NCBI GenBank assembly: GCA_963789215.1
Contig: CAWBJY010000002.1
Coordinates: 434,001 to 498,000 of the forward strand
Direction of reading: 5' to 3'
Origin: Phormidesmis sp963789215
Lineage (GTDB): Bacteria > Cyanobacteriota > Cyanobacteriia > Phormidesmidales > Phormidesmidaceae
Length of the DNA: 64,000 bases
The notes under the pieces are model-generated. The model was not told the DNA's origin. It did not search any database and saw nothing but the letters and a program-made list of their open reading frames with translations. Each line of letters opens with the position of its first letter. The first letter of the stretch is position 1. A program made the translations under genes and the position numbers. Below are positions 34,503 through 42,760 of the stretch, piece by piece.

Positions 34503-35309
34503 ATGCCTAGGGAAGGGTCAGCTAGCTCGGCTGCCTCAATTGCCAAAGTCACGACGCAAAAAGCAATTGCTCATGCAGAAACTATTACAAGAGCATCTAT
34601 ACAATTCGATGAGACGCAGCTATCAGCGCTCCATCACCTATTTCATCCCCAGTCGCTAGCGTCGCTGGCCAATCGCCCTGAGCGGCTTAAGGCACTTTGG
34701 GCTTCTGCCTTTTTGGTTGCGGTGCCGGTGTTTGTTCAAGCGCCGCTAGTTAGGATATTTCCCTGGCTCAGTTTGGCGATTACCGGTCTGTGGCTGTGGC
34801 TAGGCTGGACGTTGCTAAATCGCCCTCGTCAAAAGCTGTGGGGTGATCTTATTATCGGCTTTAGCTGGACGTGGCTAGCGGGCGCAGTCTACTGGGGCTG
34901 GTTTCGTTGGGAGCCGCTGATTCATTTGCCGATAGAGGCGATCGCCCTGCCGATTGTGCTGGTGCTGATGCGCTACGGCAAAAACAACACTGGTAACTAC
35001 TTCTATCTAGGTTCGCTGTTTGGCACAGCTATTACAGATATTTACTTCTACTGCACCGGCCTAATTCCCTACTGGCGCAAACTGATGGTTAGTCCGCCAG
35101 CGGAGGCAGGTCAAATTCTTCATAGCGCCCTGCTAAAGATGGAAACTTATCAGGGGGTTGGATTTGCAGTCGTCTTGCTGAGCCTGCTGGTGATGTTGGG
35201 CATCATTCCTTTAAGAACTCAAAGTGTTCGATGGTGGGCTTTTAGCGGCGCGGTGCTGAGCACTATTTTGGTGGACAGCTTGTTTTTTGTAGCGGCTATT
35301 TTTGCCTAA
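34503..35309 (+). CDS. DUF3120 family cyanobacterial membrane protein
   Basis: The ATG at 34503 gives 268 residues; a TTG at 34449 would add 18. After a soluble, Ser/Ala/Thr-rich N terminus, hydrophobic segments appear in series (ASAFLVAVPVFVQAPLV, WLSLAITGLWLWLGWTLL, LIIGFSWTWLAGAVYWGWF, LPIEAIALPIVLVLM, GFAVVLLSLLVMLGIIPL, FSGAVLSTILVDSLFFVA), giving about six membrane helices. The pattern matches what I know as DUF3120, found in cyanobacteria and of unknown function. Neighbours give no clue; it is transcribed alone. Confidence 0.78.
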   Translation: MPREGSASSAASIAKVTTQKAIAHAETITRASIQFDETQLSALHHLFHPQSLASLANRPERLKALWASAFLVAVPVFVQAPLVRIFPWLSLAITGLWLWLGWTLLNRPRQKLWGDLIIGFSWTWLAGAVYWGWFRWEPLIHLPIEAIALPIVLVLMRYGKNNTGNYFYLGSLFGTAITDIYFYCTGLIPYWRKLMVSPPAEAGQILHSALLKMETYQGVGFAVVLLSLLVMLGIIPLRTQSVRWWAFSGAVLSTILVDSLFFVAAIFA

Positions 35310-35640
35310 GCATTTACTTTGCGTAAGTGGCTATCTCTATGGCTATTGGCCCAAAAGAGGCGCTTTTTCGTCTAAAAAGCCCCATCTTTGCGTAAGACTT
35401 TGCGCAGCTGAAGCTTTCTTAATCGTCTGCTCACAGGGATGTCTATCTGAAAGTGATAGCATCTGAGCGAAGCAGTAGAAGAGAGCCTTATTAAAGGCGC
35501 TAACTCAGCGAATACTCGTGATTATCGGTACTCCGTAAAATTACGTTAGTGCAAATTCTGGTATCGCTTTAGTATCTCTACATGCTGTGGGCTGTATCTG
35601 TGTAACCGTAGCCTATCTATTCCATTTACCCTAAACCGCC
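35310..35640. other. Intergenic region before the adenylate cyclase gene
   Basis: About 330 bp. A hairpin of GCTTTTT/AAAAAGC lies at 35361-35381, soon after the DUF3120 stop, but lacks a following T tract, so it is only a weak terminator candidate. The rest should hold the promoter of the FHA-cyclase gene. No other feature is seen. Confidence 0.4.
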
Positions 35641-36660
35641 GTGGCAACCTCTGAGACCACTCCAAAACTCGGCCCCTGTTTGGTTCTCAAGACAGACGTT
35701 GGTAATCGTAATTTACCTTTAGCCGGCAACAACTGCTGGACGGTTGGCCGCAGCGACGATAATAATCTCGTGATAAGCGATCGCTGGATTTCGCGCAACC
35801 ACGCCATGCTGCAATCGATGGACACTGGCGAATACTACCTAATTGACTTGGGTAGTCGCAATGGTTCGTTTATCAATGGGCGGCGAGTTAGCGTCCCGGT
35901 GACTTTGCACAATGGCGATGCTATCACCTTTGGTCAGACTGAACTTACGTTTTTCTGCCCTGAGCTTAGAGTGGCTAATCCTAAAAGCTATAGTGTCTCG
36001 CCGGATGAGCGCGCGACGGCTGCCCTTCATATCCGGCGGTTAATTTCGGTGCTGGTTATCGATATTCGCGACTATACCGTGATGACTCGTCAGCTCGATG
36101 AGAAGGTGCTTTCTGAGGCGATCGGCACCTGGTTTCGATATGCGGGGGAAATTATTAATAAGCACGATAGCTGGGTAGACAAGTATATCGGCGATGCGGT
36201 GATGGCTGTTTGGATTCATGGGACTGAGGAGGTGACGGCCCACTCGATGCTGCAAATATCGCAGGCGATGAGCGAGCTTAATAAGATGACGGCCAAGCTG
36301 CATGAGGAATTCCCGCTGCCGTTCCCGCTGCGAATTGGGGCGGGTTTGAACACGGGCTATGCAATGGTGGGCAATGCTGGTAGTCGCGATCGCCCAGACT
36401 ACACACCGCTAGGCGATACGGTTAACGCGGCTTTTCGTTTTGAAAGCTCGACTAAGCAGCTAGGGCTAGATATTTCGGTGGGCGAGACGACTTACCAGGC
36501 TTTAGAACAGTTGGGGGTGGGCGATCGCCAAACCTTTAAGCGCTATCAGGTAGAGCTGAAAGGCTACGAGCATAAGCTAGTGACCTATGGCTGCGCATTT
36601 TCAGATTTGGATCGGTTTTTGGGGGCCTGTGCCCGCGAGCATCAAAGCGCGGCTTCTTAA
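35641..36660 (+). CDS. FHA-domain class III adenylate cyclase
   Basis: The 339-residue protein starts at GTG. An FHA domain (about 25-110) shows WTVGRSDDNNLVISDRWISR, NHA and DLGSRNGSFINGRRV, with the phosphothreonine-binding arginine, serine and asparagine positions intact. A class III cyclase follows (about 130-325). Both metal aspartates are present (VIDIRDYT and KYIGDAVMAVW), as is the transition-state motif LGDTVNAAFRFE with asparagine and arginine. All catalytic residues look complete, so it should make cAMP. Cyclase activity may be linked to Ser/Thr kinase signalling through the FHA domain. No membrane segment is visible. Confidence 0.94.
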   Translation: MATSETTPKLGPCLVLKTDVGNRNLPLAGNNCWTVGRSDDNNLVISDRWISRNHAMLQSMDTGEYYLIDLGSRNGSFINGRRVSVPVTLHNGDAITFGQTELTFFCPELRVANPKSYSVSPDERATAALHIRRLISVLVIDIRDYTVMTRQLDEKVLSEAIGTWFRYAGEIINKHDSWVDKYIGDAVMAVWIHGTEEVTAHSMLQISQAMSELNKMTAKLHEEFPLPFPLRIGAGLNTGYAMVGNAGSRDRPDYTPLGDTVNAAFRFESSTKQLGLDISVGETTYQALEQLGVGDRQTFKRYQVELKGYEHKLVTYGCAFSDLDRFLGACAREHQSAAS

Positions 36661-36781
36661 GGCATGAATAGAATTATGACTAGAGAGCACAAGGCGTGGA
36701 TATCTCTACAGTCCGGCCTACCCGCAAAAATGATATCCTCTTATGTACGCTGAGAGTAGTTAGTAATTAGGTTTTGAGCGG

Positions 36782-37282
36782 ATGAAAAAAGCTATTAATC
36801 AAGCCATAAAACAGATTGGTCAGAAAGTACTAGGTAGAGGGTTTGGAAAAACCTTGGGCGCGTTATTTGCGATCGGTCTGATGATCGGTTCTGCGCTGCT
36901 AGGGAGTGCACAGCCCGTATCGGCATCTGGTTTGGGCGGCGAAGTCAGTTTAGGTAGTATTGCCCTATTGGCCAACGCCGGTGGCAGAGAGCTGCGCAAC
37001 TCCATCGATGACAAGATGGCCACCGAGTACGGCAATAAAATCGATGTGAACAACACCAATATCGCTGCTTTTAGAAAGCATCGTGGTCTTTATCCCACAA
37101 TTGCGGGCAAGGTTGTTTCTAATGCGCCTTACGATTCTGTAGAAGATATTCTGGATATTCCTGGCCTTAGACAGGTGGAAAAAGATCGCATTCAGCAGAA
37201 CTTAGATGTGTTTACCATCTCCGCACCCGATCCTGCACTCGTAGAAGGTGCCGATCGATTTAATAATGGCGTTTACAAATAA
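36782..37282 (+). CDS. psbU: Photosystem II 12 kDa extrinsic protein PsbU
   Basis: The 166-residue precursor has a lysine-rich N terminus, a hydrophobic core (TLGALFAIGLMIGSALLGSA) and a likely cleavage near ASA-SG, directing it to the thylakoid lumen. The mature part has the PsbU helix-hairpin-helix core: NNTNIAAFRKHRGLYPTIAG, NAPYDSVEDILDIPGL and a NNGVYK end. PsbU stabilises the oxygen-evolving manganese cluster in cyanobacteria and red algae. A strong palindromic terminator follows at 37338. Confidence 0.97.
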   Translation: MKKAINQAIKQIGQKVLGRGFGKTLGALFAIGLMIGSALLGSAQPVSASGLGGEVSLGSIALLANAGGRELRNSIDDKMATEYGNKIDVNNTNIAAFRKHRGLYPTIAGKVVSNAPYDSVEDILDIPGLRQVEKDRIQQNLDVFTISAPDPALVEGADRFNNGVYK

Positions 37283-37337
37283 CGCTTCTGAGATCGCCTA
37301 AAGATCTCTTGAATAATTTGCATTGATTCGCTTTGGA

Positions 37338-37367
37338 GGCGTTGGCTAACGTTAGCTAACGCCTTTT
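37338..37367 (+). terminator. Terminator after psbU
   Basis: A 26-base near-perfect palindrome (GGCGTT ... GCTAAC/GTTAGC ... AACGCC) is followed by TTTT. It lies 55 bases after the psbU stop and before nadB on the same strand, so it should separate the two transcripts. Confidence 0.75.
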
Positions 37368-37445
37368 GCGATGATGCATAGCGCTCCTGTTAAAGTAAGA
37401 AAGCCTGCGGACTGCCGGTTTACTTCTTTTTAGGGGCGTTTTTGG

Positions 37446-39128
37446 TTGGCGCATTTTTCTTCTCAGTCGTACCCTGATTCGGGTTTTGATGTGCTGGTGA
37501 TTGGCGGTGGCGCAGCCGGGCTTTACTCGGCACTTTGTTTGCCATCTCACTTAAAGATTGCGCTGATTACCAAGGACACGCTGGCGGTTTCGGCTAGTGA
37601 TTGGGCGCAAGGTGGAATTGCAGCGGCGATCGCACCCGACGATTCCTCCGATTCCCACATCGCCGATACGCTTCGTGCTGGCGCGGGCCTTTGCGAACCG
37701 GATGCGGTAAAGCTGCTGGTGGAAGAGGCCCGCGAATGCATAGACTCTCTGCTTGATTTAGGCGTTGCGTTCGACCGCAAAGGAGAGCAGCTAGCGATGA
37801 CGTTAGAAGCGGCTCATTCGCATAAGCGAGTGCTTCACGCTGCGGATACGACCGGACATGCGATTGTCTCTACTCTGGCCCAAAGAGTACTTAGCCAGAA
37901 GAATATTCAGGTTTTTGACCAAACGTTTGCGCTCGATTTGTGGGTGGAAGAGAATGACTGCAAAGGCGCTTGCTTAGCAAAAGACTTAGAGAGTGAAGGC
38001 GTTGAGATTGAGTGGATACCAGCGAGAGCGGTAGTGCTAGCCAGCGGCGGCGGCGGGCAGGTCTTCGCTCAAACGACAAATCCGGCAGCGAGTACGGGCG
38101 ATGGTTTGGCAATGGCCTGGCGAGCAGGCGCACAGGTTCGCGATTTAGAATTCTTTCAGTTTCACCCAACGGCGCTGACGAAAGCGGGCGCGCCTCGGTT
38201 CTTGATCAGTGAGGCTGTGCGAGGGGAAGGCGCACATTTGCTAGATGCCAAGGGCCGTCGCTTTGTTTTTGACTATCATCCTGATGGCGAGCTGGCTCCG
38301 CGCGATGTGGTGAGCCGCGCGATTTATTCGCATTTGCAAAAAGAAGAAGTGCCGACAGATGTTGTCTGGCTAGATTTGAGTGAGATTGAGCCAGCGCGTA
38401 TTCAATATCGGTTTCCTAACATCATTAAGGTGTGTAAGCACTGGGGCATTGATTTGTTTTCTGAGCCAATTCCGGTTTCTCCGGCAGCTCACTATTGGAT
38501 GGGCGGGATTACCTGCGGCCTAGATAGCAAAACAACTATTGACCATCTGTATGCAGTGGGCGAGAACGCTAGCACGGGCGTTCACGGTGCGAATCGGCTG
38601 GCAAGTAATTCTTTGCTGGAGTGCTTAGTCTATGGTGCGCAGCTTAAAAATATTCAGCTATTAGAACGGCTTCCTGAAATTGCGAAGAAGCCGGTTCAGC
38701 CGGTTAAGGTGGAAGAGGATTGGCTGAAGCTGCTGATGTACTGGCGGGCGGAGCTGCCGCAGTTGATTTGGCAAAGTGCGGGGATTCGTCGGGAGCAAGC
38801 GGGAATGGAAGCAGCAATCGCGCAGCTAGCCCAGTGGCAAATTGAGTTTGACAACTTGGCTTTAAGCCAGGCGCTAATGCTTCAGCCGGGAGAGACGGCG
38901 CAGTTTCCCGATGGGGTGAGTGGCGATCGCGTGCGGCTTTGGGGAGAGGTGCGGAATTTAATTGCGATCGCCGCTCTCATTCTCAAAAGCGCCGCCTTCC
39001 GCACCGAAAGCCGAGGGGGTCACTATCGCAGCGATTATCCTAAGCCGGAAGCAGACTGGCTTGTCCATACCGTTATTCAAAAAGATCAGTGCTGGCGATC
39101 GCCGCCCCTGAGTTCGGCCGTCAAATAA
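37446..39128 (+). CDS. nadB: L-aspartate oxidase
   Basis: The 560-residue flavoprotein starts at TTG (37446), supported by AGGGG about 10 bases upstream. It has the FAD dinucleotide fold FDVLVIGGGAAGLYSALCLP, SDWAQGGIAAA, a HSHKRVLHAADTTGHA active-site segment with the expected histidine and arginine, FHPTAL, and the C-terminal FAD motif VHGANRLASNSLLE. It oxidises L-aspartate to iminoaspartate, the first step of NAD synthesis, in the cytoplasm. The C-terminal extension ends RTESRGGHYRSDYP, as in succinate dehydrogenase-like flavoproteins. It converges with the DUF2358 gene. Confidence 0.97.
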   Translation: MAHFSSQSYPDSGFDVLVIGGGAAGLYSALCLPSHLKIALITKDTLAVSASDWAQGGIAAAIAPDDSSDSHIADTLRAGAGLCEPDAVKLLVEEARECIDSLLDLGVAFDRKGEQLAMTLEAAHSHKRVLHAADTTGHAIVSTLAQRVLSQKNIQVFDQTFALDLWVEENDCKGACLAKDLESEGVEIEWIPARAVVLASGGGGQVFAQTTNPAASTGDGLAMAWRAGAQVRDLEFFQFHPTALTKAGAPRFLISEAVRGEGAHLLDAKGRRFVFDYHPDGELAPRDVVSRAIYSHLQKEEVPTDVVWLDLSEIEPARIQYRFPNIIKVCKHWGIDLFSEPIPVSPAAHYWMGGITCGLDSKTTIDHLYAVGENASTGVHGANRLASNSLLECLVYGAQLKNIQLLERLPEIAKKPVQPVKVEEDWLKLLMYWRAELPQLIWQSAGIRREQAGMEAAIAQLAQWQIEFDNLALSQALMLQPGETAQFPDGVSGDRVRLWGEVRNLIAIAALILKSAAFRTESRGGHYRSDYPKPEADWLVHTVIQKDQCWRSPPLSSAVK

Positions 39129-39168
39129 AGCCTGCAAATCGCGGTAGCCATTGACTACCTGTGCATGG

Positions 39169-39591
39169 CTATTGCGACTCAAATACTTGTTTCAACACGT
39201 CCAGTCGCGAGCAGCTCCAGTAATCTACGTGCGACTCGATCAATCCTTGCTCGCTTAGCCATAGCTCGGTGCGCCCAGGAATATGCAGCCTGGCAGACCA
39301 GGGAACCGGCGGATTCATATTTAGCGTCCATCGCAGCTCAATCAACGATGGCGCGGATTCTTCGATGCTGTGCAAATCCATCTGCACGTCGCCAAAAAAC
39401 CAGCCGATGAAGCCAATCATTTTTTGAAAAAGCCCGACGCCCTTGAACTTGTTCATTGGGTCTTTGAACTTTACGTCCTCAGCGTAAAGGCTGTAGGTTT
39501 GGTCTTTAGGGAACCGCGCGTAATCCTGCTTTAGCTGCTCAATGATTTGTTCGCTCGTCATCCGTTTGGGGTCAACCGTTTGGTCAGTCAT
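39169..39591 (-). CDS. DUF2358 family protein
   Basis: The ATG at 39591 gives 140 residues; the open frame reaches 39615 but that part overlaps the upstream gene. The sequence resembles the SnoaL/NTF2-like DUF2358 family of cyanobacteria and plants: EQLKQDYARFPKDQTYSLYA, EDVKFKDPMNKFKG, LRWTLNMNPPVPW and ESHVDYWSCSRLDVLKQVF. Function is unknown. It starts only four bases after the stop of the upstream 39596 gene, so the two are almost surely co-transcribed. Confidence 0.8.
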   Translation of the reverse strand: MTDQTVDPKRMTSEQIIEQLKQDYARFPKDQTYSLYAEDVKFKDPMNKFKGVGLFQKMIGFIGWFFGDVQMDLHSIEESAPSLIELRWTLNMNPPVPWSARLHIPGRTELWLSEQGLIESHVDYWSCSRLDVLKQVFESQ

Positions 39592-39595
39592 ATAT

Positions 39596-40159
39596 CTACG
39601 CCCGATCGATATCAACGGTGGGCCACAGTCGCTCTAGCTGATATTTCCAGGCGTCTAAGGCTTTTTGCGAGTCTGTTTGGCCCATGTCCCCCATTACGCC
39701 CTCAGAATAGAAACGGTCTAGGGTTTGTAAGGTCGCTTCTAAAGACTGACCGTTGAGCTTGGCCGCTTCAATAATTTTTTTGACCTGGATTTCGATAGTA
39801 CGCGTAAAGAATCCTGTGATGCCGTCTGCTTTTAGTTTTTGTAACTTGTCGATAGCGGTGTTGAACTGCTCGACGCCCAGTGCAGCTTCGTCGTATTGAA
39901 AAATGGCCCAAATAACTTCTTGATGAAGGGCGTAGCGAGCTTCTTGTGTATCGTCGAAGTTGGCCTCCATCATCTGGGGTAAAAAAGACTGCGCTTCCGT
40001 TACTGGGACGATAGGTGTCATCAGTTTTAGCCAGGGGCCGGATTCAATCGCGATTAAGCGCCAGCCGTCGGCTTCTACTCGCCAGGCGTCTGGCGGTACT
40101 TTTTGGCAAGCTTCTCCAAAGCGATCGCTCAACACAGCCGAAATTTCATCACCGGTCAT
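39596..40159 (-). CDS. Conserved-looking cyanobacterial protein of unknown function
   Basis: The 187-residue soluble protein has an N-terminal sandwich-like part (AWRVEADGWRLIAIESGPWL) and a long helical C terminus rich in Lys, Gln and Glu (FFTRTIEIQVKKIIEAAKLN). No signal peptide or known catalytic motif is visible. It is immediately followed by the DUF2358 gene with a four-base gap, which suggests a shared role. I do not recognise a family name. Confidence 0.65.
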   Translation of the reverse strand: MTGDEISAVLSDRFGEACQKVPPDAWRVEADGWRLIAIESGPWLKLMTPIVPVTEAQSFLPQMMEANFDDTQEARYALHQEVIWAIFQYDEAALGVEQFNTAIDKLQKLKADGITGFFTRTIEIQVKKIIEAAKLNGQSLEATLQTLDRFYSEGVMGDMGQTDSQKALDAWKYQLERLWPTVDIDRA

Positions 40160-40205
40160 TACAAAACCCTCTAGTCCTCTCTTTCAACGTTAGCAGGCCA
40201 AAAAC

Positions 40206-40242
40206 AAAAGAACCGCCTGCCTATAGACAGTCGGTTCTTTTG
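40206..40242 (-). terminator. Terminator after groEL
   Basis: AAAAGAACCG and CGGTTCTTTT form a perfect 10 bp stem, extended inside by CTG/CAG. Reading on the minus strand it is followed by TTTTGTTTTT. It lies about 90 bases beyond the groEL stop. Confidence 0.85.
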
Positions 40243-40333
40243 CAATTTAATCAATCGGCTCTAACGACAGAGCTGTGGCCGATTGAGAGTGGCCGTCGCC
40301 TAAGCTTGGCAAAGCGGCCTAAAAGAAAGATGC

Positions 40334-41965
40334 TTAGTAGTCGAAGTCTCCCATCCCGCCGCCAGCACCTGCGCCAGCTTTGTCATCTTCGGCTTTGTCT
40401 ACCACGATGCACTCAGTAGTGAGTACCATCGCTGCAATAGAAGCTGCGTTCTGCAAAGCAGAGCGAGTCACTTTTGCAGGGTCAACGATACCCGCTTCGA
40501 GCATATTGACGAACTCGTTAGTCGCCGCGTTGTAGCCCATGCTGGAATCTTTTTCCTTTACGCGCTCAGCAATAACTGCGCCGTTTTGACCAGCGTTCTC
40601 AGCAATGCGTCGTAAAGGCGCAGTCAAAGCGCGAGTCACAATCATCGCACCTGTTAATTCTTCATCTTTCAGGTTAGAGGCTGCCCACTCGGCTAACCCA
40701 GGCGAAAGATGCGCCAAAGTCGTACCGCCACCGGGAACGATGCCTTCTTCAACGGCTGCGCGAGTTGCGTTAATCGCGTCTTCTAGGCGAAGCTTACGAT
40801 CTTTCATCTCAGTTTCAGTTGCAGCGCCAACCTTAATCACAGCGACACCACCCGAGAGCTTAGCCAATCGCTCCTGTAGCTTCTCTGTGTCGTAGCTAGA
40901 CTCGGACTCTTCAATCTGACGGCGAATTTGATCGCAGCGAGATTTCACGGCGTCTTCGTTGCCCTCAGCGACGAGCGTTGTGCTGTCTTTAGTGATGGTG
41001 ACGCGACGCGCAGAGCCTAGCTGCTCTAGCGTTGTCGTGTCAATTTTGAGGCCAGCGTCTTCGGTGATGAGCGTGCCGCCTGTGAGCACAGCAATGTCTT
41101 CTAGCATGGCTTTACGGCGATCGCCAAACCCAGGCGCTTTTACAGCCGCTACGTTCAGCACACCGCGCAAACGGTTCACTACTAGCGTCGCTAGGGCTTC
41201 TTTCTCAATGTCCTCAGAGATAATTAATAGAGGACGACCGCCGCGAGCAACCTGCTCTAGTACGGGAACTAAGTCCTGTACAAGGGCAATTTTTTTGTCG
41301 GTGATCAAGATGTAAGGCTCGTCGAAAGACGCTTCCATCCGCTCAGGATCGGTGACGAAGTAAGGCGAGATGTAGCCTTTGTCGAAGCGCATCCCTTCGG
41401 TGATTTCTAGCTCGGTAAACATCGACTTGCCTTCTTCCAAGGAAATGACGCCTTCACGGCCTACCTTTTCCATGGCACTAGCAATCATTTCACCTACTTC
41501 AGGATCGTTACCGGCAGAGATAGATCCAACTTGAGCGATCGCTTTAGAATCGCCAACTGGCGTCGCCTGATCGGCAATTTTCTTAACGAGGTAAGCCGTC
41601 GCTTTGTCGATACCGCGTTTGAGCGCGATCGCGTTTGCGCCCGCAGCCACGTTGCGTAAGCCTTCTTTGACAATGGCGTGAGCCAGCACGGTTGCAGTTG
41701 TGGTCCCGTCACCGGCTGAGTCGTTCGTTTTAGAAGCCGCCTGCCGAATCAGAGCGACGCCTGTGTTCTCGACGTTATCTTCTAGCTCAATTTCTTTGGC
41801 AATGGTCACACCGTCGTTGACGATTTGAGGTGAGCCAAACTTCTTCTCTAAAACGACGTTGCGTCCTTTAGGGCCAAGCGTCACTGCGACAGCTTCAGCC
41901 AAAATGTCCATTCCGCGCTCTAACGCCCGGCGAGCATTTTCGTTGTATATAATGCGTTTTGCCAT
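40334..41965 (-). CDS. groL: Chaperonin GroEL (GroEL1-type)
   Basis: The 543-residue protein shows the GroEL hallmarks VTLGPKGRNVVLEKKFGSP, DGVTIAKEIELED, DGTTTATVLA, AAVEEGIVPGGG and the C-terminal AGAGAGGGMGDFDY. It forms the double-ring ATP-driven folding chamber with GroES. It follows groS on the same strand with a 160 bp spacer. Together with the CIRCE operator upstream of groS, this marks the operon-borne GroEL1 rather than the stand-alone GroEL2. Length is normal. Confidence 0.98.
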   Translation of the reverse strand: MAKRIIYNENARRALERGMDILAEAVAVTLGPKGRNVVLEKKFGSPQIVNDGVTIAKEIELEDNVENTGVALIRQAASKTNDSAGDGTTTATVLAHAIVKEGLRNVAAGANAIALKRGIDKATAYLVKKIADQATPVGDSKAIAQVGSISAGNDPEVGEMIASAMEKVGREGVISLEEGKSMFTELEITEGMRFDKGYISPYFVTDPERMEASFDEPYILITDKKIALVQDLVPVLEQVARGGRPLLIISEDIEKEALATLVVNRLRGVLNVAAVKAPGFGDRRKAMLEDIAVLTGGTLITEDAGLKIDTTTLEQLGSARRVTITKDSTTLVAEGNEDAVKSRCDQIRRQIEESESSYDTEKLQERLAKLSGGVAVIKVGAATETEMKDRKLRLEDAINATRAAVEEGIVPGGGTTLAHLSPGLAEWAASNLKDEELTGAMIVTRALTAPLRRIAENAGQNGAVIAERVKEKDSSMGYNAATNEFVNMLEAGIVDPAKVTRSALQNAASIAAMVLTTECIVVDKAEDDKAGAGAGGGMGDFDY

Positions 41966-42125
41966 ATTGTTTGTCCTTTCTGGTGTCCTAAGGTTTGAGT
42001 TAAGTAAATCGAAGCGGCTAAAAGGCTAACGGGTCGTCTATCGACGCGACTTTTTAGCCTTTATTGATCTAGCCTTTGCTTCTTTAGCGCTGGGTAAATT
42101 CTCGCAAAGTAAATTCTTGAAAAGA

Positions 42126-42437
42126 CTAAGCAACCGTTGCCAAAATATCTTTCTCAGCGAGCAGAATGTAGTCGTCGTCAGCGAGCTTAATTTCGGTGCC
42201 TGCGTACTTGGAATAAAGCACTTTGTCGCCCACGCTTACGTCCATTGCCTGACGATTGCCGTTGTCATCAATGCGGCCAGGGCCAACAGCGGTAATTTCG
42301 CCAACTTGAGGCTTTTCCTTGGCCGCGTCAGGCAAAATGATGCCGCCCGCCGTTTGCTCTTGAGAAGCGTTGACCTTGATGAAGACGCGATCGCCTAGGG
42401 GCTTGAGGGTAGAGTTGCCTAAAGAGATGGCAGCCAT
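42126..42437 (-). CDS. groS: Co-chaperonin GroES
   Basis: The 103-residue protein has LKPLGDRVFIKVNASQEQTA, the mobile-loop segment GGIILPDAAKEKPQ and VGDKVLYSKYAGTEIK, all diagnostic of GroES, the heptameric lid of GroEL. It is the first gene of groES-groEL. A perfect CIRCE operator lies about 100 bases upstream of its start. Confidence 0.98.
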   Translation of the reverse strand: MAAISLGNSTLKPLGDRVFIKVNASQEQTAGGIILPDAAKEKPQVGEITAVGPGRIDDNGNRQAMDVSVGDKVLYSKYAGTEIKLADDDYILLAEKDILATVA

Positions 42438-42760
42438 ATTGATTTTCTCCGTAATGTCTCAAAATAGAAATGAAGCAAAGCTGAGTGCTTTCGCATAACT
42501 AAAGCCCGGCAGTCGTTCTACAGGGCTTACGAGCAGAAATTAGCACTCTCTGCTGTTGAGTGCTAATTTACCGAAATTCGCTCATCAGATGCAATGAGTC
42601 AAACGGTACGGGTTTCCGAACTCATGCCTCGACCCTCATAACTCATCACTCCTATAGAGGCATCTGATGATAATCTTGAAAGTGGCACTTAAAAGATTGA
42701 GATCTCAACAGATAGATCAAATAAGTCGCCGTACAGCTAAAACGTAGGACAGGCGCAGGA
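42438..42760. other. Divergent promoter region between groES and ATP synthase beta
   Basis: About 320 bp. The left half carries the groES promoter with CIRCE. The right half should carry the promoter and leader of the ATP synthase beta gene on the plus strand. No gene, terminator or other repeat is visible. Confidence 0.55.
42540..42566 (-). promoter_or_regulatory. CIRCE operator upstream of groES
   Basis: The sequence reads TTAGCACTC, nine bases, GAGTGCTAA, a perfect match to the CIRCE inverted repeat bound by the HrcA repressor. It lies about 100 bases upstream of groS, so heat-shock control by HrcA is expected. The hrcA gene is not in this window. Confidence 0.95.

Noticed and set aside
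40959..41315. Open frame antisense to groEL
   Set aside because: Serine/threonine-rich shadow with no independent signal; groEL fully explains the sequence.
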